This document shows, in pieces, positions 1 through 5,721 of a stretch of 5,918 bases of DNA (position 1 is the stretch's first letter; each line of letters opens with the position of its first letter). A model generated the notes under the pieces. It saw only the letters and a list, made by a program, of their open reading frames with translations, did not search any database and had not been told where the DNA came from. A program made the position numbers and the translations under genes. This stretch comes from JALOAR01 sp964348605 (GTDB taxonomy: Bacteria > Patescibacteriota > Minisyncoccia > UBA6257 > Colwellbacteraceae). Location of the stretch: assembly GCA_964348605.1 (NCBI GenBank), contig CAYGDC010000023.1, positions 1 to 5,918 on the forward strand. The letters are read 5' to 3'.

Positions 1-903
1 AATAGAAGCATTAAGTAAAGCAGATTTTCTAGCGAGATTTTTGAGAGCGATATTGGTATCAGTGGGCGCTATATGAATTGCAATATCCATAAGTTCTGGC
101 ATATTAATAATTGGCTCAAGCCAGCCCGCAGCAAGATATCTTGGATAATTTAATATAAAAAAAGTTTTAACAAACTTGTCATTAATCTTTATATAACTTG
201 GCTTTATTTCTACTGTTCTAGGAGAGATGGGACTATCTTTGGGCGCAGATATTTTTTCAGTTTCTTTAGGATTATAAAAATTAATATAAAGTTCTTTAAG
301 CTCTTCGTCATTAAGAATGACTGCGCGTAGACCTAAGCCTCTTAGGCCTTGGAGAACTTGATCTACGCGGAAATTAAGCTTTTCTATATTTTTTGCGAAA
401 TCTATAGTGGTGGTATCAATGGGAGCATTAGTTGCTTGATCCTTTTTTTTATTTTTTTGCCCAATGTTAATAGTGGAAGAGGCGAATGTATTAAAAGGCA
501 CCGTAACAAAAAATTGTTTTTCCATAACAGCGTTTTCAGCAACAAAGCGCTCAATAAACTGAATATATTCAGAAAGCTGCCCTTGAATGAGCGGGTTCTC
601 TTCTATGCTTATTCGCTTTCGCATATTATCTAAATAATCTTTAATTGCTAATCGTCGCGAATGTATACTGAATTGTGTTGCGAAATCTAATGAATTAAGT
701 AAATTCTGAAAAGAAGAAATGATAGAGCCTTGTTCTTCTTCAGACTTAAAATCAAGATTAACTCCTGTTGTCATCATAACTTTCCTTATGCCTCCATCTT
801 TAAGAAAAACAATATTATTTCTAATTTCTTTTATATCAGTTAAGCCCTCAGTTGATCCTGGAATATCTGGGGCTTGAAGAGATTTAAATAGGTCTTTATG
901 CAT
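1..903 (-). CDS. VirB4/TraC-like type IV secretion protein, N-terminal part (runs off the left edge)
   Basis: The reading frame is open for 301 codons from the ATG at 903 to the window edge, with no stop. VirB4 proteins are cytoplasmic-face ATPases that energise type IV secretion channels. Residues about 25-125 form a TraC-like domain: an IVFLKDGGIRKVMMTTGVN segment (31-49), then the KSEEEQGSIISSFQNLLNSLDF region (53-74) and an IHSRRL strand (80-85). A charged, Lys-rich low-complexity stretch lies at about 149-165. Residues 248-301 (FFILNYPRYLAAGWLEPII, then MDIAIHIAPTD) match the VirB4/CagE N-terminal pattern. The Walker A and B motifs would lie beyond the edge, so the ATPase domain is not seen. 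The start is 13 bases after the PrgI stop and has no clear Shine-Dalgarno site; no in-frame ATG lies between that stop and this start. The alternative is a stand-alone TraC-like protein with the ATPase in a separate gene. The family call is fairly sure; full-length architecture is inferred. Confidence 0.82.
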   Translation of the reverse strand, partial: MHKDLFKSLQAPDIPGSTEGLTDIKEIRNNIVFLKDGGIRKVMMTTGVNLDFKSEEEQGSIISSFQNLLNSLDFATQFSIHSRRLAIKDYLDNMRKRISIEENPLIQGQLSEYIQFIERFVAENAVMEKQFFVTVPFNTFASSTINIGQKNKKKDQATNAPIDTTTIDFAKNIEKLNFRVDQVLQGLRGLGLRAVILNDEELKELYINFYNPKETEKISAPKDSPISPRTVEIKPSYIKINDKFVKTFFILNYPRYLAAGWLEPIINMPELMDIAIHIAPTDTNIALKNLARKSALLNASI

Positions 904-916
904 ATTGAAAATAAAT

Positions 917-1603
917 TTATCTATAATCTACTCTGCGTGCGACGATTGTTTCTCCAGTTGGTTTTTGTACCAATTCACAGCCTTGTTTTTTAGTAGTAGC
1001 CTGAATAAAACTTGTCTCTCGAACAGGGATAGAAGAAGAATAAGTAAGCATTTTATCAAAAATATTTCGCAAAGGAGATATGTTTTTTATAGACTCAGTG
1101 GGGGGAGCGGCCTTATCAGGCATACTAATATTTATAAGTGATGGCGCTGTGTTAGTAGTTACAGTAGCGGGGGTGGATGAGGTGGCCATAACAGGGAAAG
1201 GGGATGGCACAACGGGAGAGGCAAGAGGTAAAGATGGAGTTGCGATAGAAGAAGCCTCTGATCTATTAGGGATAGTTGTTTTTGCAGAGAGGGCGGAGTG
1301 AGCTTCAGTTAAGCTAGTTATTCCAGTAAGTTTTAATGGCTGAGTTAGTGTCTTAGGCTCCCATAAATAATGAGCCGCTGCTGATAAAAAAATAATCATT
1401 GGACGCCCCCCGATTTTTACTAAAGCCAACATAAGAGAACCGCCAATTAAAATAGCGGAAGTAATAAGCCAAAACCAAGTTGTAAGAATGGGAAAAAGGA
1501 AAAAGGATATAACTAGCGTTGCGGAAACATATAAAAATTGAGCAACTGTAAAAGGGCCAAAAAGCTTATCTTCTGTTTCAAATTGAGGAACATTAAATTG
1601 CAT
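917..1603 (-). CDS. PrgI family (VirB3-like) membrane protein with a long Pro/Ser/Thr-rich tail
   Basis: This 228-residue product starts with the PrgI signature: QFNVPQFETEDKLFGPFTVAQF (2-23, key residues VPQF and FGPFT). Two adjacent membrane segments follow (about 24-40 and 43-63), then a GGRP motif (65-68) and a short hydrophobic stretch with HYLWEP (78-83). PrgI proteins are small inner-membrane subunits of Gram-positive-type conjugation systems, regarded as VirB3 counterparts that work with VirB4. The gene directly precedes the VirB4-like gene, as expected. Simple PrgI proteins are roughly 100-130 residues; here residues 100-190 add a low-complexity Ser/Thr/Pro/Ala tail, and 191-228 form a more ordered-looking basic end (VRETSF, KKQGCELVQKPTGE, VARRVDYR). 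The start fits the conserved N-terminus; a weak AGG lies a few bases upstream. The domain call is strong; the role of the tail is unknown. Confidence 0.88.
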   Translation of the reverse strand: MQFNVPQFETEDKLFGPFTVAQFLYVSATLVISFFLFPILTTWFWLITSAILIGGSLMLALVKIGGRPMIIFLSAAAHYLWEPKTLTQPLKLTGITSLTEAHSALSAKTTIPNRSEASSIATPSLPLASPVVPSPFPVMATSSTPATVTTNTAPSLINISMPDKAAPPTESIKNISPLRNIFDKMLTYSSSIPVRETSFIQATTKKQGCELVQKPTGETIVARRVDYR

Positions 1604-1626
1604 ATTGCCTAGCTTTTAAGTTAGCC

Positions 1627-1639
1627 ATAAATGATTTAT
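1627..1639. repeat. 13-bp AT-rich palindrome in the gap before the PrgI gene
   Basis: The sequence ATAAAT-G-ATTTAT is a perfect 6-bp inverted repeat around one central base. It is flanked by GCC (1624-1626) and GGC (1643-1645), which could add three more pairs across a 3-base bulge. It lies in the 58-base gap between the unknown 295-residue gene and the PrgI gene, the widest gap inside the secretion block. It could be an operator or a small mRNA hairpin, but short AT palindromes arise easily by chance in DNA this AT-rich. No poly-U run follows it in the direction of transcription, so it does not look like a terminator. Confidence 0.3.
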
Positions 1640-1661
1640 AAAGGCAAATTATTTTATAGCC

Positions 1662-2549
1662 TTAAGTGTCTTGAAGACTTGTTTTATCGTTAGTGATTGG
1701 TGGTTTAAATTCTAAATCAACAAAAGAAGGAGGCTCTTGCCTTTTTTCTTCTTTAGAATAAAATAATGGCCTTAATAGTTCTTCTTTATGCTGGAGGCCT
1801 TGAGAAACTCTTTCTATGGGTTTTTCTTGATGAATAACAAAAGGAGTAGAGGCAGGAGGAGGCTCATTTATAGATTCGTTAATAGATATAGGAGGTGCAG
1901 GTATATCAACGACATGATTTAAAGAAGGAATTGTTATTGATTCATCTGGAGCTGATTTGACTGGATAAGCATATATTGAGCTTGAAGAAGGAGAAATAGA
2001 TTCAGGCGCCATTACTGTGTCAGTCGGCATACTTGGAAGAGAGGCGGTGGGACTAGAAGAAGCAGGAGGCTCATCTACAGAAGCGATTAAAGACTCAGAC
2101 ATAGCTAAATTAGTTGGTTCTACTAAAACAGTAGAGGAAGAGTGCGCGTTTGTTTCACCTAAGGGAGTAATTAAAAATTCAGAATCAGTTTCCTCAACTA
2201 ATGTTTCTAAAACAGGAGGGAGATAAGGAATCACAGGCTCTTCATCTAATGGAGCAATAATAGAAATATCTATGCCAGATTCAGCAAGAGGGCCCTTAAT
2301 GGGGAGTAATGAAGAATTAACAAGTTTAGAAACAATGACTTCGCTTTGTTTATCTAGAGGCAAGGAAGTCAATAACTTAGCCTTAAACTCTTCTGGCTTA
2401 ATAGTTTTTAACAAAAGTCCAAAAATAGCCTCAATTAAGGGAGTGGTGCTTATAAGAGAAAATTCTTGTGCGACAAAAACAAGAGAATTAATAAATTCAT
2501 CAGAATCAGTCCATGATTGAATAACTGGGTGAAGTTCGTTATGTGTCAT
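1662..2549 (-). CDS. Protein of unknown function inside the secretion block; helical head, disordered Pro/Ser/Thr-rich tail
   Basis: I do not recognise the family of this 295-residue product. Residues 1-85 look folded and helical, with amphipathic segments FINSLVFVAQEF (19-30), PLIEAIFGLLLKTI (37-50) and a charged pair of helices (52-78, including EEFKAKLL and SEVIVSKL). No signal peptide or convincing membrane span is visible and there is no cysteine, so it is probably cytoplasmic. Residues 100-245 are acidic and rich in Pro, Ser and Thr (PPASSSPTASLPSMP, ISPSSSSIY, NEPPPASTP), typical of disorder. The end (246-295) is charged and includes RPLFYSKEEKR. The gene starts 9 bases after the VirB6-like stop with no Shine-Dalgarno site, and it precedes the PrgI gene, so it is almost certainly in the same operon. 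An accessory, scaffold or regulatory role in the channel is a guess from context only. Confidence 0.85.
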   Translation of the reverse strand: MTHNELHPVIQSWTDSDEFINSLVFVAQEFSLISTTPLIEAIFGLLLKTIKPEEFKAKLLTSLPLDKQSEVIVSKLVNSSLLPIKGPLAESGIDISIIAPLDEEPVIPYLPPVLETLVEETDSEFLITPLGETNAHSSSTVLVEPTNLAMSESLIASVDEPPASSSPTASLPSMPTDTVMAPESISPSSSSIYAYPVKSAPDESITIPSLNHVVDIPAPPISINESINEPPPASTPFVIHQEKPIERVSQGLQHKEELLRPLFYSKEEKRQEPPSFVDLEFKPPITNDKTSLQDT

Positions 2550-2558
2550 GTTTTTATT

Positions 2559-4871
2559 TTATAATAACCATTCATTTTTTCCCTGTAATACGCCTACTTT
2601 AGCACCTATACGAGTCAGCTCAGCTCTTTCTGTTGGGGTGGCGACGTGTCTGCCAAGATGCGCCAGCGCTTCATCTATTTTCTTTTTATCTGTATCGGTG
2701 CCTGACTTACTTATATAAGATAAATTTTTATTTGATAAATTTAAAATAGATTTTAACTGATCTGGAGAGGTAGTTGCAGGATCGACTACGCTGTCTAAAA
2801 TATAGTCAGTTATTTTTTCATCAAAATTTCTTCTAAGAAGTTGTAGCCTGCCTATTTCTGCTTTACTAAATGAAGTAGGGTTTGCCATTAACTCGTTTTC
2901 TAGCGCTAATATAGTTTTTACTCCGTCTTCTATTATGTTAGTAGTCCCATTATTCACTATATCACGCATACTTTCTTGTCCTAATTGAAGCATATTTTTA
3001 GCTTTACTTAAATCACTAGGATTCATAGCTTTACCAAAAGCTAATGTAGAAGGGGCATTTACATCTTTCATGGTTGCTGTAGCGAGATCGGAGGCAAAAG
3101 TTTTTTCATGCTGTCTAAGAGAGGCATTTTCTTTAGAAGTAAGAGAAGAAGATATTTTTTGAATCTCGCGAAGAGCAGCGACAAAAGCTTTCTTGTAATC
3201 GCTAGATAATGCCTCTACCTCTTTTTTAGAGAGAGCAAGGGCTCGTCTTGGATTTTTAGCAAGTCCTTTTACTATTGCTTCTGTTATCTTTTGATTAATT
3301 TTTTCTTCATCTGGTTTTTGAATGGTCGGCTTAATACCTGTTTTTGCTATTAAGCTAGCAGATTTGTTTAGGCCAGCACCAATGCTTGCAGCATTTGCCC
3401 ACTTGGCCCTCGTTTTAAATGCTTGCTCTTTTTTTGTATCTCCCTTAAGCGCCGCTTCTTTTGCGCCCTTCTCAGCTTTTAATTGTTGCGCTTTCAGCAT
3501 TTTTTGACCCGTATTGGCAACTAAGCCTAGTCCGCCAGACGCTAGTTTTGTCACCATACCTCCGGCAGCACCGCTAAATTTGTAAGATGCATAAATCCCG
3601 ATAGCACTTATAATAATGACTATGAAAAGTTGGACAATCTGTATAGTGTGTCGCGCTAAAAATCCATAATCTCCTGAGATTACAATAGGATTAGCCTCAA
3701 TGGAGTATAAATATTGTGAAGTAAAGGCGATGAATAAGACAATAACGGGACCAAAAAATGTCCATTTGAGGAATTGGCTCCACCATCCTGACCAAACACT
3801 TCCAAGTCCAGGGATTTTAAAATCAGAAAAGATAAAGCCAAGCCAAATAAGGGGTGAAAAGGTGATTAACAACATAAGAACCGCAAATCTAATAAAAATA
3901 AAAATAGCGAAAGCAAGGAATGTAAGAGCGGCTATAAAGCTCATGGCTGTGCCGGCAATAAGACCAATGATGGCGGCAAAAAAATCGCCTAAAACTCCTC
4001 TGAATGCCATCCTCTGCGTTTCCTCGGTTTCTATGATGGCTAGTTGATGATTTGAGGGCAATCCGTGGATTGAGTCAGGCACAATATCCAAATAGGGGGT
4101 GTCTATATTTTTTTCGGTTGTGCCTTTTAGCAAATCTTCAATTCTTGTTGCAAGCTTCCAAGTAGTAAATTGATAAGTAATGCTACCTGGACAGGGAGCA
4201 GAATTCTTATACATTACATCGGTTACTATAGTGCCTATGTTAGCGATAGAAGTAACTGCGGGAATAGTAATGTTTACAAAAAGTATGCCAATAATAAGCT
4301 TAATAAGAAGCTTGTCAGCAGAGAAATCTCCTCTCTTTAGGCGAAGAATAGTAGCTATCCCTATAAAAATTATACTCATAACAAGCCCTAAATTAACTAT
4401 TTGGAGAATTATTCTGCCGCCATAACTTATAAGAGGGTTCCCTGCATTAAGGGTTAGATTAAGCATAATGCCTGCATCTATAAAAAGGCCGGCAAACAAA
4501 TTAAAGAAGGAAGATAAGGTGGCCAATATAAGCCATTCTAGCCAGGTTTCCCTTATAAAATCTACTGTTTGATCAAGGGGCTCTAGTAAAGCACCTACGC
4601 CCCATGTTTTAGTTACTCCTGCTACTACAGCACCAGCTGTTACAGAAACTTCTGATTCTTGAGCAACGCTTATTGCTTGGTCTAGTGCTAAAAATGTGCC
4701 CCCTATTAATATATTGCCGATTAAAAATTCGCTGAAACTCCATATAAACCTTTGAGTGGCATCGGAACATTGTTGTTCTCTCGTAGCTCGATTAGTATTT
4801 GCAGAAGCAATCGGTGTAGTGCCAACAAGGATAGTGAGTAACAAAAAGACGCTAATTATTCTGCGTATCAT
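2559..4871 (-). CDS. VirB6/TrbL-like polytopic membrane protein of a type IV secretion-like system
   Basis: This 770-residue product probably forms the inner-membrane channel core. It begins with a signal peptide (MIRR, hydrophobic 5-20, ASA at 22-24, predicted cleavage before N25), which fixes the start. Hydrophobic segments lie at about 46-64, 111-134, 152-176, 187-215, 296-348 (probably two spans), 370-389 and 409-428. The region 339-385 (FSPLIWLGFIFSDFKIPGLG, then WWSQFLKWTFFGPVIVLF) is the most TrbL/VirB6-like part. A loop of about 80 residues (216-295) is probably outside the membrane. A Gly-rich hinge (433-448) leads into a Lys/Ala-rich soluble tail of about 320 residues (455-770), mostly helical. 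The only cysteines are C35 and C227. It is the first gene after a promoter and heads the secretion block, with the unknown gene, PrgI and VirB4 downstream. The assignment rests on topology, local motifs and gene order rather than an alignment. Confidence 0.82.
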   Translation of the reverse strand: MIRRIISVFLLLTILVGTTPIASANTNRATREQQCSDATQRFIWSFSEFLIGNILIGGTFLALDQAISVAQESEVSVTAGAVVAGVTKTWGVGALLEPLDQTVDFIRETWLEWLILATLSSFFNLFAGLFIDAGIMLNLTLNAGNPLISYGGRIILQIVNLGLVMSIIFIGIATILRLKRGDFSADKLLIKLIIGILFVNITIPAVTSIANIGTIVTDVMYKNSAPCPGSITYQFTTWKLATRIEDLLKGTTEKNIDTPYLDIVPDSIHGLPSNHQLAIIETEETQRMAFRGVLGDFFAAIIGLIAGTAMSFIAALTFLAFAIFIFIRFAVLMLLITFSPLIWLGFIFSDFKIPGLGSVWSGWWSQFLKWTFFGPVIVLFIAFTSQYLYSIEANPIVISGDYGFLARHTIQIVQLFIVIIISAIGIYASYKFSGAAGGMVTKLASGGLGLVANTGQKMLKAQQLKAEKGAKEAALKGDTKKEQAFKTRAKWANAASIGAGLNKSASLIAKTGIKPTIQKPDEEKINQKITEAIVKGLAKNPRRALALSKKEVEALSSDYKKAFVAALREIQKISSSLTSKENASLRQHEKTFASDLATATMKDVNAPSTLAFGKAMNPSDLSKAKNMLQLGQESMRDIVNNGTTNIIEDGVKTILALENELMANPTSFSKAEIGRLQLLRRNFDEKITDYILDSVVDPATTSPDQLKSILNLSNKNLSYISKSGTDTDKKKIDEALAHLGRHVATPTERAELTRIGAKVGVLQGKNEWLL

Positions 4872-4883
4872 AATAATGATTTA

Positions 4884-4913
4884 ATTATAGCAAGTTTGTT
4901 AAAAAAATCACAA
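4884..4913 (-). promoter_or_regulatory. Candidate extended -10 promoter for the secretion block
   Basis: On the minus strand the -10 element is a perfect TATAAT (4889-4884) preceded by TGC (4892-4890), giving the extended form TGnTATAAT. A -35-like TTGTGA (4913-4908, four of six consensus bases) lies 18 bases upstream. It sits in the 74-base gap between rsmA and the VirB6-like gene, facing that gene. The ATG begins 12 bases after the -10 element, so a start site at the usual distance would leave a leader of only about 5 bases. The elements are seen directly; promoter activity is inferred. Confidence 0.65.
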
Positions 4914-4945
4914 ATAATTCATGACAAGAAAAGCCTGGTAAGCGC

Positions 4946-5707
4946 TTATTCGTTTAAAATTTTTTTAGAGAGGCAAATAATATTTTCAGGAGAAAGGTTT
5001 TGAGAGCGAAGGTCTAGCGATAAGTTGCAAGAGATAAAAATTTTTTCAGCTTGTGGCTTTGATGTGTTTAGAAAATCAGCAAAGTTGTTTATTGCTTTTT
5101 TGCGAGGCTGTTTGAATAAGGCGCGCGTGACAACAAAAAAATTATTATCAGCAATTAAATTGTTGCGGCGAAGTGAAATTACGGCGGAATCAACCTTGGG
5201 GACCGGACGAAAATTACGACGAGAAACAGTGAAAAGATATTTAGCTGTTGCCCATCCGCTAGTAACAGAAGAAAGAAGGTTAGCTTTTGGTGGGCAAGCA
5301 GAGATTCGTTCTGCTACCTCTTTTTGAATAAGTAAAACAGTTTGAAGAGGAGGGCTTGGAAGCTCGGAGATTGCTCTAAGTAGGCGACCAGTTATGTAAT
5401 AAGGGATATTGCCAATAAGCTTCCAGTTATTTGGTAAATTAGTTTTTGGCAAGCACTCTAAAGCATCGCCTGAAATTATTTGGATATTATTAAATGCTTG
5501 GCGTAAATTAATAGTTAGTTCTTCATCTTTTTCAATAACAATTAATTCTTTAGGATTTTTGGTTAATATAATTTGAGTGAGTTCGCCGTGGCCAGGCCCT
5601 ATCTCAACTATAGTGTCATTTTCATTTATTTCTAAACTATTAACTATTTTTTGTAGAATAGAGGCGCTGCGTAGAAAATGTTGTCCAAGAGATTTTTTTG
5701 CTTTCAT
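4946..5707 (-). CDS. rsmA: 16S rRNA (adenine-N6,N6)-dimethyltransferase RsmA (KsgA)
   Basis: RsmA uses S-adenosylmethionine to dimethylate two adjacent adenines (A1518 and A1519 in E. coli numbering) near the 3' end of 16S rRNA, a late step in small-subunit maturation. The 253-residue product has the family motifs in order: KKSLGQHFL (4-12), the SAM-binding VEIGPGHGELT (34-44), acidic E59 in IVIEKD, SGDAL with D81, the catalytic NIPYY (100-104), FRPVPKVDSAV (166-176), and the C-terminal-domain segment FKQPRKKAINN (198-208). Length is slightly below that of E. coli KsgA (273). The segment AERISACPPKANLLSSVTSGWA resembles versions seen in Patescibacteria. The conserved N-terminus supports this ATG, although no Shine-Dalgarno site precedes it. 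It starts 14 bases after the helicase stop, so the two are probably one transcript. All key residues are present. Confidence 0.97.
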   Translation of the reverse strand: MKAKKSLGQHFLRSASILQKIVNSLEINENDTIVEIGPGHGELTQIILTKNPKELIVIEKDEELTINLRQAFNNIQIISGDALECLPKTNLPNNWKLIGNIPYYITGRLLRAISELPSPPLQTVLLIQKEVAERISACPPKANLLSSVTSGWATAKYLFTVSRRNFRPVPKVDSAVISLRRNNLIADNNFFVVTRALFKQPRKKAINNFADFLNTSKPQAEKIFISCNLSLDLRSQNLSPENIICLSKKILNE

Positions 5708-5721
5708 AATAGTTTAGGGCT

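Noticed and set aside
1604..1661. A weak internal promoter before PrgI (TTGCCT, 18 bases, TAACTT).
   Set aside because: The -10 box matches only three of six consensus bases, and such matches are frequent in AT-rich DNA.
4940..4947. Perfect 8-base palindrome AAGCGCTT overlapping the rsmA stop codon.
   Set aside because: It is too short to be significant and overlaps coding sequence; no second copy was noticed nearby.
4926..4948. Possible terminator after rsmA: AAGC, 9-base loop, GCTT, then TTCTT in the direction of transcription.
   Set aside because: The stem is only four pairs and the T-tract is broken and short, so it does not meet the usual form of an intrinsic terminator. Read-through into the secretion block stays possible.
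349..5327. Plus-strand open frames (for example 905-1141, 1080-1301, 2017-2226, 2272-2520, 3322-3507, 3700-4047, 4180-4425, 5025-5327).
   Set aside because: Each lies inside or across a well-supported minus-strand gene and shows no recognisable domain; they look like antisense shadows of those genes.
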